A stretch of DNA of 40,901 bases from a virus. The notes under the pieces are model-generated. The model searched no databases and was not told where the DNA came from. It worked only from the letters and a program-made list of their open reading frames with translations. Location of the stretch: IMG/VR virus record IMGVR_UViG_3300008120_000151, positions 1 to 40,901 of that record; one strand, given 5' to 3'. Below, one piece after another: positions 30,596-37,207 of the stretch (position 1 is its first letter; each line of letters opens with the position of its first letter). Made by a program: the position numbers and the translations under genes.

Positions 30596-32046
30596 AACTA
30601 ATTTATTTAGGGGCTGAGGTCCCAAGTAACCGCACACTGTTAGAGACAACTTCAGCCACCCAGGTAGGCGTCAGCTTCTGGCGGCTGCGGGAGCGGGGAT
30701 TGCCTAAGAACAAGGATTACCTATTAGAAAACTACTTTAATGAGGATTACGCTATCTATGTGTACCCAGGGATTCCAAAAGGTACAAAGCTCAGCTCAGA
30801 CGACCTTGCAGCTTTTGCCGCAGAGTACGAAGACTTTATTGCTAACAACATAGACCGCCTCACTACTTTCAATGAGATTAGCGAGGTAGACCCAGCTTTT
30901 GTTGAGCTGCAGAGGAAGACAGCTTGGGCGGAGGTGCCGCCAGGTAAGTTCCAGCCCGTCTGGGACCCCGAATCTGGATTAAAAGGATTGAATCTAATGG
31001 TAGATGACTACTTAGATATTGCAATCCCTGGGTACGCGATTGAAGAGCAGACCCAGCTCGCCGTAGTGACCAGAACTCACGCAAGGACTAGCGGTACCCG
31101 TTTCCATGCGATAGGGTGTGCTAAACCAGACAATCTGCGTCAGGTCAGCATTGAGACGGCAAGCACCATGTCTTGGCTTAGCCCAATGATGCATGGTGAA
31201 ACCATCGTATGGGATGGTATGCAGGTCAAGCGCTACCCAAAGCGTATGAAGGACCAAGCGCGCTCACGGTACCGTAATGTGTACTTGAAAGCGGGTTTAG
31301 ATGTAGATAAGATTTTGGAAGATGACCCTAAGGAAGTCTGCCGACTAGCGGTGTGGTCGTATGGCCAATTTGAACGAAAGGTGAACGGCGTGAATGACGA
31401 AGGCTTCTTATATGATAACAGCGGTGAAATGGAAGTAGTATCTAACGCGGAAACTACCCCAACTGATATTGATAACAAGGGGTCTCAGGTGCGGAAACTT
31501 ATGCCACGTGACCCTGCTGAAATTGGCAACTTGCCAGTCTTTGGGTACGAGATAAATACCGTTGTTGAGGACGATGGAACCATCAAAGATGTACAAACAG
31601 TACAGTCACAGGCGTCTTCACTTAGGGCTTGTGATACCTGTTTTGTAGCCTCTAACTGCCCTGCTTTTAAGCCTCAAAGTGTGTGCGCTTTCAAGTTACC
31701 TATTGAGGTAAAGACCAAAGACCAACTCAAATCCCTTATCAATGCCATCATTGAAATGCAGGGACAACGCGTTGCTTTCATGCGTTTTGCTGAAGAAATG
31801 AGCGGTGGATACGCTGACCCGAACGTTTCTCAAGAGATTGACCGCCTGTTCAAACTGATTAAAACGACCAAAGAATTGGACGACTCACGTGAGTTTATTC
31901 GCATGACTGTAGAGCGACAAGGCTCCGCAGGTGTGCTAAGTTCCATCTTCGGAGACCGAGCAAACGTACTCAAAGAGTTACCAAACGACGGTCTAAACGA
32001 GGAGCAAACTACCCAAGTTATACGTGAAATCATAGAAGAAGGCTAG
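30592..32046 (+). CDS. Conserved-looking hypothetical protein, 484 residues
   Basis: I do not recognise this protein. The N-terminal part reads MKLIYLGAEVPSNRTLLETT, GVSFWRLRERGLPKNKDYLLENYF and YAIYVYPGIPKGT, suggesting an alpha/beta or TIM-barrel-like start. Mid-protein has ARTSGTRFHAIGCAKPDNLRQVSI. A Cys cluster CDTCFVASNCPAFKPQSVC (about residues 347-365) could bind zinc or an Fe-S cluster. The C-terminus is helical. It overlaps the HAD-like gene by 4 nt, so the two probably act together. A strong stem-loop covers its stop codon. Confidence 0.7.
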   Translation: MKLIYLGAEVPSNRTLLETTSATQVGVSFWRLRERGLPKNKDYLLENYFNEDYAIYVYPGIPKGTKLSSDDLAAFAAEYEDFIANNIDRLTTFNEISEVDPAFVELQRKTAWAEVPPGKFQPVWDPESGLKGLNLMVDDYLDIAIPGYAIEEQTQLAVVTRTHARTSGTRFHAIGCAKPDNLRQVSIETASTMSWLSPMMHGETIVWDGMQVKRYPKRMKDQARSRYRNVYLKAGLDVDKILEDDPKEVCRLAVWSYGQFERKVNGVNDEGFLYDNSGEMEVVSNAETTPTDIDNKGSQVRKLMPRDPAEIGNLPVFGYEINTVVEDDGTIKDVQTVQSQASSLRACDTCFVASNCPAFKPQSVCAFKLPIEVKTKDQLKSLINAIIEMQGQRVAFMRFAEEMSGGYADPNVSQEIDRLFKLIKTTKELDDSREFIRMTVERQGSAGVLSSIFGDRANVLKELPNDGLNEEQTTQVIREIIEEG

Positions 32047-32075
32047 CCACTCTTATCATATAAGAGAGTGCTAGC
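32042..32075 (+). terminator. Stem-loop terminator without T-tract
   Basis: GCTAGC (32042-32047) pairs with GCTAGC (32070-32075). ACTC with GAGT and TTAT with ATAA continue the stem across two small bulges to a 3-nt loop. No T-run follows; actinobacterial terminators often lack one. It sits at the stop codon of the 484-residue gene and before the reductase unit. Confidence 0.6.
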
Positions 32076-32121
32076 AGGGTATGGAACAACGTACTCGCTG
32101 AACTACCCGTAACGCATTAAG

Positions 32122-32127
32122 TAAACT
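32122..32127 (+). promoter_or_regulatory. -10 box TAAACT, candidate promoter for nrdJ
   Basis: TAAACT lies 29 nt before the reductase ATG, leaving a leader of about 20 nt with AGCGGAG. A stem-loop terminator lies upstream, so a new promoter is expected in this 109-nt gap. The leader is too short for a cobalamin riboswitch. Confidence 0.4.
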
Positions 32128-32155
32128 ATAAAACCAAGCATAGAGCGGAGAACGT

Positions 32156-34180
32156 ATGTCATTGTCATTTCATTTAGCTGAAGAGTTTGTATCAGGTTAC
32201 AAGGAGAAGAAAGTCCCTTGGGGTTACGTGGATGCAGGTGGCAACTCTGTTGGAGAAATTACCTTCCTTCGTACCTATTCTCGTTTGAAGGCTGACGGTA
32301 CCAAGGAGACTTGGGTTGATGTCTGCGAGCGCGTAATCAACGGTATGTATTCTATTCAGAAAGACCACGCTAAGACTAACCGCCTACCTTGGAATGATGC
32401 CAAAGCTCAGTCCTCGGCTAAGGAAGCCTTTGACCGCCTGTTTAATCTGAAGTGGACTCCCCCAGGGAGAGGTCTGTGGGTAATGGGAACGCCCCTAGTC
32501 AATGAGCAGAAGAACTCAGCGGCACTTCAGAACTGTTCCTTTGTTTCAACTGAATCTATGACCAAGATTAACCCAGCCAAGCCATTTGCTTTTCTAATGG
32601 AAGCTTCAATGCTCGGAGTGGGTGTTGGTTTTGACGACAAGGGCGCGGATAAGGACTTTACTATTTATGAACCACAACCAGATACCGACCCAATCATCAT
32701 TCCAGATACCAGAGAAGGTTGGGTTGAATCAACTTCGACCCTCATCAATGCCTACCTCAAACCAGATTGCAAGGCTCCAGTATTTGATTACAAAGAAATC
32801 CGCCCAGCGGGTGTCCCAATCAAAACCTTTGGCGGAACAGCCGCGGGCCCAGAGCCACTAATTAAACTTCACAACTACGTCCGTTCTATATTTAAGAACC
32901 GTGCTGGGGAGAAGTTAACTAGAAAAGACATTGCTGACCTTGGCAATCTAATTGGAGTTTGCGTAGTCTCTGGCAACGTTCGCCGCTCAGCTGAGCTACT
33001 CATGGGTAGATTAGATGACCAAGACTTCTTAAATCTGAAGAACCCTGCTATTTACCCTGAACGTAACTCCTACGACCCTGCAGCTCCTGGCTGGGCTTGG
33101 ATGTCTAACAACTCTGTTGAGGTTAGCGTGGGTTCTAATTTAGAACACATTGTTGAGGGTATTGCGCTCAACGGTGAGCCTGGCGTCATCTGGATGGATG
33201 TTACTCGCAAGTACGGGCGCTTGGTTGACCCTGCTAATAACAAGGACTGGCGAGCCGCGGGGTACAACCCTTGCGCTGAGCAGTCTCTTGAATCATTTGA
33301 GTGCTGTACTCTGGTTGAGACTTATTTGAATCGCCACGACAACTTGGAAGATTTCAAGAGAACTCTTAAGTTTGCCTACCTCTACGCTAAGACTGTTACC
33401 CTCTTGCCTACACATTGGGAAGAGACTAACGCAATTATGCAACGCAACCGTCGTATTGGAACTTCTATCTCTGGTGTGGCTAATTTTGCTGACCGCGTAG
33501 GGCTTCCGACTCTTCGTGAGTGGATGGATGCTGGGTACTCAACTGTTCAGCAGTACGACAAGTCTTACTCTGAGTGGCTAGGTATCCGCGAGTCTATTAA
33601 GACTACAACTGTTAAGCCTAGTGGAACTGTTTCTATCTTGGCTGGAGAGTCTCCTGGAGTACATTGGACTCCTGGCGGTCAATACTTCCTTCGTGCTATT
33701 AGATTTGGTAACGAAGACCCTATGTTGCCTCTCTTCAAAGCTAGCGGCTACATCGTAGAACCAGCTTCAGAATCTCCTAATACAACTTCAGTAGTCTTCT
33801 TTCCAATTAAATCCATGGCTCTCCGTTCAGAGAAGGACGTTTCTATATTTGAAAAGACCTCTCTCGCGGCTATGGCTCAACGCCATTGGTCTGATAACTC
33901 TGTCTCTGTAACTGTCTCTTTTGATGCGGTCAAGGAGAAGGACGCGGTTGGGACTGTGCTTCATATGTTTGACGGGCAACTCAAAACTGTCTCTTTCTTA
34001 CCTATGGGTAACCACGTCTATCCTCAAATGCCTTACACTCAAATGACGCAAGAGGACTACGAGAAGTACACGCACTCTCTCCTGCCTATTGACTTTACTG
34101 ACGTGTACGCAGGCATGGCTTCTGACGCTATTGGTGAGAAGTATTGCTCTACTGACTTTTGCGAAGTCCCTAAGGCATGA
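32156..34180 (+). CDS. nrdJ: Class II (adenosylcobalamin-dependent) ribonucleotide reductase
   Basis: This 674-residue monomeric reductase makes deoxyribonucleotides using vitamin B12. Hallmarks: LQNCSFVST (C127, active-site Cys), VVSGNVRRSAELLMG, YNPCAEQSLESFECCTLVETYL (cysteine of the radical site near residue ~373, with the following CC), TTTVKPSGTVSILAGESPGVHW, and a C-terminal redox pair KYCSTDFCEVPKA. The order and length match Lactobacillus-type RTPR (739 residues) with a shorter N-terminus. No activase or R2 subunit gene is needed or seen. A perfect terminator follows the next small gene. Confidence 0.94.
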   Translation: MSLSFHLAEEFVSGYKEKKVPWGYVDAGGNSVGEITFLRTYSRLKADGTKETWVDVCERVINGMYSIQKDHAKTNRLPWNDAKAQSSAKEAFDRLFNLKWTPPGRGLWVMGTPLVNEQKNSAALQNCSFVSTESMTKINPAKPFAFLMEASMLGVGVGFDDKGADKDFTIYEPQPDTDPIIIPDTREGWVESTSTLINAYLKPDCKAPVFDYKEIRPAGVPIKTFGGTAAGPEPLIKLHNYVRSIFKNRAGEKLTRKDIADLGNLIGVCVVSGNVRRSAELLMGRLDDQDFLNLKNPAIYPERNSYDPAAPGWAWMSNNSVEVSVGSNLEHIVEGIALNGEPGVIWMDVTRKYGRLVDPANNKDWRAAGYNPCAEQSLESFECCTLVETYLNRHDNLEDFKRTLKFAYLYAKTVTLLPTHWEETNAIMQRNRRIGTSISGVANFADRVGLPTLREWMDAGYSTVQQYDKSYSEWLGIRESIKTTTVKPSGTVSILAGESPGVHWTPGGQYFLRAIRFGNEDPMLPLFKASGYIVEPASESPNTTSVVFFPIKSMALRSEKDVSIFEKTSLAAMAQRHWSDNSVSVTVSFDAVKEKDAVGTVLHMFDGQLKTVSFLPMGNHVYPQMPYTQMTQEDYEKYTHSLLPIDFTDVYAGMASDAIGEKYCSTDFCEVPKA

Positions 34181-34199
34181 GGTAAAGAAGAAAACCCCA

Positions 34200-34205
34200 T
34201 ATACT
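34200..34205 (+). promoter_or_regulatory. -10 box TATACT for leaderless gene
   Basis: TATACT ends exactly 6 nt before ATG 34212, in the 31-nt gap after nrdJ. No ribosome binding site is present. It is the fifth start with this geometry. Confidence 0.55.
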
Positions 34206-34211
34206 CTCTAT

Positions 34212-34379
34212 ATGGGCAGAAATCATTTCTCAAAGCATGGCGGGCCATATTTTATTAACGATGGTCTCTCTAGGCATTTAGATAATGAACCTGCCCCATT
34301 GAACAAAGGGTTTTTTTACCTTATGGCGTTTTTTATTACGCTACCCATAAGTGCTCTTTTACTTATGTATATTCTCTAA
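34212..34379 (+). CDS. Small single-pass membrane protein
   Basis: The 55-residue product has a polar N-terminus (MGRNHFSKHGGPYFINDGLSRHLDNEPAP) and a C-terminal hydrophobic segment at residues 33-54 (FFYLMAFFITLPISALLLMYIL). It would sit in the membrane as a single-pass protein with its end buried. The start is set by the TATACT box 6 nt upstream. It is the last rightward gene, followed by the terminator. A holin- or antiholin-like role is possible but not supported by any other lysis gene nearby. Confidence 0.7.
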   Translation: MGRNHFSKHGGPYFINDGLSRHLDNEPAPLNKGFFYLMAFFITLPISALLLMYIL

Positions 34380-34382
34380 AGC

Positions 34383-34414
34383 GAAAGCCCCCTGAATACC
34401 AACAGGGGGCTTTC
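34383..34414. terminator. Bidirectional terminator between convergent units
   Basis: GAAAGCCCCCTG (34383-34394) and CAGGGGGCTTTC (34403-34414) form a perfect 12-bp stem with an 8-nt loop. TTTC at the 3' side of each strand gives a short T-run both ways. It separates the rightward genes from the leftward right arm and likely stops both transcripts. Confidence 0.9.
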
Positions 34415-34501
34415 TCATGTTCAGGCGCAGGTACGGCTCTCTCATTGTTTCCCGCAAGAATACAAAACAACGAGGTCATGACCGCCCTTAGCGTTAGAAA
34501 G

Positions 34502-34519
34502 GTTAAGACTCGCCTTAAC
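34502..34519. other. Hairpin in the trailer of the leftward operon
   Basis: GTTAAG (34502-34507) and CTTAAC (34514-34519) pair around a 6-nt loop. It lies downstream of the last leftward gene (34551) and may be a secondary terminator or RNA stabiliser. The stretch 34415-34550 holds no gene I can support. Confidence 0.4.
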
Positions 34520-34550
34520 GCCTAATCATGCGTAGTTAAAGCTCTCTCTC

Positions 34551-34643
34551 TTAATCCTCATCTTCTTCATCGTCGTCCTCGTAAGGGATAACCGTTGGGT
34601 CTTGACTTGGTGTCCAATCGGGTTGTGGATAAACGCCACTCAT
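34551..34643 (-). CDS. Small acidic peptide
   Basis: This 30-residue peptide is MSGVYPQPDWTPSQDPTVIP followed by YEDDDEEDED. Its ATG overlaps the upstream stop by 1 nt (TAATG), which is the main support for it being real. The run of acids at the end could mimic DNA or chelate cations. There is no family assignment. Confidence 0.5.
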   Translation of the reverse strand: MSGVYPQPDWTPSQDPTVIPYEDDDEEDED

Positions 34644-34930
34644 TATGCTTCTCGCTTATAGCCAATTTGACCTACGAACGCGACAGGCTTTCCTTTAGCA
34701 TCTACGTTCGTACTGGCAATCATCTTTACAGACTTGCGCGGTGTTAGTTCCTGCACCTTTTCCTTAATAAATCGCTTCGCTGCGGAAGCATTAGACCATG
34801 CTGCGGTGATTACTTCGTGAGGCGTATCCATGCCTTCATCAGTAATACGGATAGTCGTGAGCCACGCGCCACCTTTTGCTTGGTTTTTAATCGTTTCAGC
34901 ATAGAAAGTCACATGTACCTTTTTAGTCAT
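34643..34930 (-). CDS. Hypothetical protein
   Basis: This 95-residue basic protein starts MTKKVHVTFYAETIKNQAKGGAWLTTIRITDEG and continues with a helix SNASAAKRFIKEKVQEL and a strand pair SVKMIASTNV..KPVAFVGQIGY. It looks like a small alpha/beta fold. AAGGAG lies upstream of ATG. It is coupled to the acidic peptide downstream. It has no known function; basic and acidic neighbours could bind each other, which is speculation. Confidence 0.75.
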   Translation of the reverse strand: MTKKVHVTFYAETIKNQAKGGAWLTTIRITDEGMDTPHEVITAAWSNASAAKRFIKEKVQELTPRKSVKMIASTNVDAKGKPVAFVGQIGYKREA

Positions 34931-34970
34931 TTATTTACTCCTTGTTAATGGGCTTGTTAGCCACGGGTTT

Positions 34971-34976
34971 ATACTA
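34971..34976 (-). promoter_or_regulatory. -10 box TAGTAT (leftward), candidate promoter
   Basis: On the minus strand TAGTAT lies about 40 nt before ATG 34930, in the 79-nt gap before the 95-residue gene. It fits TANNNT and would give a leader holding AAGGAG. The -35 region is not clear. Confidence 0.35.
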
Positions 34977-35009
34977 CATCAAACAGGCGCGTTGTCGCGC
35001 CAACACAAA

Positions 35010-35309
35010 CTAATCGGCAAAGTTAATTTCCGTACTAGTCGTACCCTCAGGCACGATTAGTATATCTACGCACTCCACCATTTCTAACTCTCCTACCGCG
35101 TCGCAAAGATAATCTTCCTCTGCACTCCACATCTTCATAGGGTATACGCATATCCACTCAGCCCACCACGAAGTCTCTCCATGAGAATACTCCTCTTTGG
35201 TTGGCACTTCGGCTAACTGCCCGCACTCGGCGCACTCGACCTCTTGTATTCCATCAGAATAGTCTGAGTTAGAAAAGGGGTCGCCACTTAAATAGAACGG
35301 CTCACTCAC
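35010..35309 (-). CDS. Hypothetical Cys-containing protein
   Basis: The start at GTG 35309 gives a 4-nt GTGA overlap with the upstream zinc-finger gene and a 99-residue product (SEPFYLSGDPFSNSDYSDGIQEVECAECGQLAEVPTKEEY). An ATG at 35348 is an alternative but would overlap more. One CxxC knuckle (CAEC) and later Cys may bind zinc. The remainder is acidic. The function is unknown. Confidence 0.65.
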   Translation of the reverse strand: MSEPFYLSGDPFSNSDYSDGIQEVECAECGQLAEVPTKEEYSHGETSWWAEWICVYPMKMWSAEEDYLCDAVGELEMVECVDILIVPEGTTSTEINFAD

Positions 35310-35422
35310 GATACGCCGTCCATTTCTCTCACCGTAGGTTCGTCGCAATCATGCGGTCTGCCCCACGCGGTAACTTCGTACAGGTCTCCGCACCACGGAC
35401 ACATTGACTTATTGTTACTCAT
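35306..35422 (-). CDS. Very small zinc-finger protein
   Basis: This 38-residue protein (MSNNKSMCPWCGDLYEVTAW, then GRPHDCDEPTVREMDGVS) has CPWC and HDC residues that can form one zinc-binding site. GAGAGAG precedes the ATG. It overlaps the downstream GTG start by 4 nt. Its coupling to a second Cys protein suggests a joint role. Confidence 0.6.
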   Translation of the reverse strand: MSNNKSMCPWCGDLYEVTAWGRPHDCDEPTVREMDGVS

Positions 35423-35427
35423 CTCTC

Positions 35428-35904
35428 TCACCAACTACTCTGATAAGTGAAGTCCCAATCCTCAGGGACGGCTAACAATAGCGTGTTAATAGTTACAATC
35501 GTACTCTCTACATAATCCCAGTAGTAATCGTCATACTCAGTACCACCAAAAAAGAAACCCGAAGCGGTAGGTAAGTGCTTCTCAGCGTTCTCTTGATTAC
35601 CTTTCTCCGATAATACTGCTCTACACGCTTCTCTTAATTGAATAAGGCTATCGCGTGAGACATAAGCCTTCTGGCACTTATCCTCTCCACCTTGGCAGTT
35701 CTGAACGAACCAATCGTGGATAGCATTAGCCTTGCGCCAATACCCAACTTGAATATCAACGGTAGCACTACCAAACTCAGGCTTGGGGAAGTCGTCTGCA
35801 CCCACGGCTTTGATAATCTCTGCAAACCGCGTAGGGCTATCTTTCTCAAACACTTCGCTACTACTTACATACTTGCTTGCGTATAGGTACATATCTAGTC
35901 CCAT
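35428..35904 (-). CDS. Conserved phage hypothetical protein (MGLDMYL family)
   Basis: This 158-residue protein starts MGLDMYLYASKYV, continues IQVGYWRKANAIHDWFVQNCQGGEDKCQKAYVSRDSLIQLREACRAVL and has GFFFGGTEYDDYYWDYVESTIVTINTLL. This layout (MGLDMYL.., YWRKANAIH.WF, GFFFG...Y.eyY) is a widely seen but uncharacterised phage family. AAAGAGAAA lies before ATG. It follows a long structured non-coding stretch that could be its leader. Confidence 0.85.
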   Translation of the reverse strand: MGLDMYLYASKYVSSSEVFEKDSPTRFAEIIKAVGADDFPKPEFGSATVDIQVGYWRKANAIHDWFVQNCQGGEDKCQKAYVSRDSLIQLREACRAVLSEKGNQENAEKHLPTASGFFFGGTEYDDYYWDYVESTIVTINTLLLAVPEDWDFTYQSSW

Positions 35905-36501
35905 ATTATTTCTCTTTCTATTAGTCGGTTGTTGTTCAATCGTAATACCCTAGCGCACAATACAATTACGCGTACCTACGGGTAGGTAACTTCTTACCGC
36001 TAGGGTATTACAACTATCGGCACACGGAAGGTATCGGCACTCCATTATTGTTGGGCTACTATTGCTTCGCCCTCACCGCTTCCCACTCCACGGTCGTTGG
36101 TGCTTCCCCCTACCCAATCTATATGGGCGTGAGTGTTCTCCGTATCCAATTTAGTACCTAATCTACTTCGCACAACGTCACGCTTTCATCTAGTGTTGGC
36201 AATTTTAAGAGGCTATTTTACATAGGCTATTGTGCGTTACCGCACCCTACAACCCCACCAACGATTACTACCGTGATACTGACCCCCATAGTGCAGGCGT
36301 ATCTTATCGCTACCTAAGTAGATTAGGAATAATCTCGGATAAGGTTAGGCACAATGTCCTAAGGTCTATTGACGGCGTGGTTGGGTAGTTATGACGAGTA
36401 AGGGCTAAGATTATTCTTAATACCTTCGTCATTCTATGCCAACGCTTGCGGTGCTGAGACAGTTAGGTTTAGCACTACCCTAACCTTACCCAATTCTCTA
36501 T
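35905..36501. other. Long non-coding stretch with inverted repeats
   Basis: I can support no gene in this stretch. It holds a large perfect inverted repeat (35942-36011), a copy of TTCATCTAGTGTT (36185-36197) shared with the right-end boxes, two AGGCTATT direct repeats (36210 and 36224, 14-nt period), two ATCGGCAC copies near 36016 and 36032, and GTTAGG...CCTAAC arms around 36462-36484. It may be a promoter/operator region for the leftward genes, an origin, or a non-coding RNA. Confidence 0.6.
35942..36011. repeat. Perfect 14-bp inverted repeat with inner hairpin
   Basis: GTAATACCCTAGCG (35942-35955) is the exact reverse complement of 35998-36011. Between them TACCTA-CGGG-TAGGTA (35973-35988) forms a second hairpin with a tetraloop. 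The nested arrangement would give a stable branched RNA or a cruciform in DNA, just upstream of the leftward gene at 35904. Confidence 0.9.
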
Positions 36502-36726
36502 TTAGTTATATCTCTCATCATAATAATTAAGAAACTTTAATCCTAAGTGTAAGCGTTTGTTTAATCGCTCGTCCATAGCCTTAACGCTTTCATCTTCGTA
36601 CGATACCCAACCCATATTATGGTCGTATATCGTGTGGTTACCGAAGCGAGCGTTCTCGGTATTAGGACTCCAATCCCAACGCTTTTTATCCGTGTCGTAT
36701 TCCACGACGTAGTGATAGATAGCCAT
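36502..36726 (-). CDS. Hypothetical protein
   Basis: This 74-residue protein is aromatic and charged (MAIYHYVVEYDTDKKRWDWSPN, later AMDERLNKRLHLGLKFLNYYDERYN). A beta-strand start followed by a C-terminal helix suggests a small alpha/beta fold. No family was recognised. Its ATG overlaps the upstream stop by 1 nt. Confidence 0.7.
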   Translation of the reverse strand: MAIYHYVVEYDTDKKRWDWSPNTENARFGNHTIYDHNMGWVSYEDESVKAMDERLNKRLHLGLKFLNYYDERYN

Positions 36727-36902
36727 TACGCGGTTACCTCATCTACTACGGTTTTGATAACGAGGTCAATATGCGCCCATAGGTCGTCATTGGAGATAAT
36801 CTCGTCACGCACTTGTTCCCACTCACTATCTGAGATAGGACTAGCCGTTAATTGCTCAATTTCCTCACGCGTTACTAGAACAATATCGTTAGGGTTCATC
36901 AT
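36726..36902 (-). CDS. Small acidic hypothetical protein
   Basis: This 58-residue protein (MMNPNDIVLVTREEIEQLTA, SPISDSEWEQVRDEIISNDDLWAHIDLVIKTVVDEV) is acidic and helical. AGCAGG lies upstream. The first or second ATG may be used. Its stop overlaps the next start by 1 nt (TAATG), which supports it. The function is unknown. Confidence 0.65.
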   Translation of the reverse strand: MMNPNDIVLVTREEIEQLTASPISDSEWEQVRDEIISNDDLWAHIDLVIKTVVDEVTA

Positions 36903-36949
36903 TATTGCTACCTGCTTTCTATTAAGGCGTGTGCTTCCTATTTAAGTGA

Positions 36950-37204
36950 TTAAGCGTTTGGTACTTCGTCGGGCGTATCGGTGATATACGTCGTGTAATC
37001 AAAGATAGTTTGGACGAGACTTACGATTTCCGTAACGTCCATGCCGTTTGCTTGTAGGCGTTCGCACTCATCAAGGATACGGATAAGCGTAGCCTTGATA
37101 GCGAGCGTGTAGTTCATGCGTTTAACGTTGTTAAGTGCTACTTGTAGTTCTGCGACTATTTCTTTTCCGTCAATATGGTAGTTGATATTGTTTGTTGCGG
37201 TCAT
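36950..37204 (-). CDS. Hypothetical helical protein downstream of VWA gene
   Basis: This 84-residue protein is mostly helical (EIVAELQVALNNVKRMNYTLAIKATLIRILDECERLQ, then VTEIVSLVQTIFDYTTYI). GAAGGTGG lies before ATG, inside the end of the VWA gene, and only 3 nt separate the two genes, so it is probably made together with the AAA+/VWA pair. It may be a third small subunit. Confidence 0.75.
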   Translation of the reverse strand: MTATNNINYHIDGKEIVAELQVALNNVKRMNYTLAIKATLIRILDECERLQANGMDVTEIVSLVQTIFDYTTYITDTPDEVPNA

Positions 37205-37207
37205 GGC

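Noticed and set aside
32047-32155. Cobalamin riboswitch ahead of nrdJ
   Set aside because: The gap is only 109 nt with a stem-loop at its start and a predicted leader of about 20 nt, far too short, and no B12-box was seen.
34427-34466. Minus-strand reading frame MREPYLRLNMRKP... running into the terminator
   Set aside because: It lies downstream of the operon end and covers the perfect terminator stem, which explains the sequence better.
36310-36432. 40-codon minus-strand frame (MTKVLRIILALTRHNYPTTP...)
   Set aside because: No ribosome binding site, no TANNNT box at the leaderless distance and no overlap with a neighbour.
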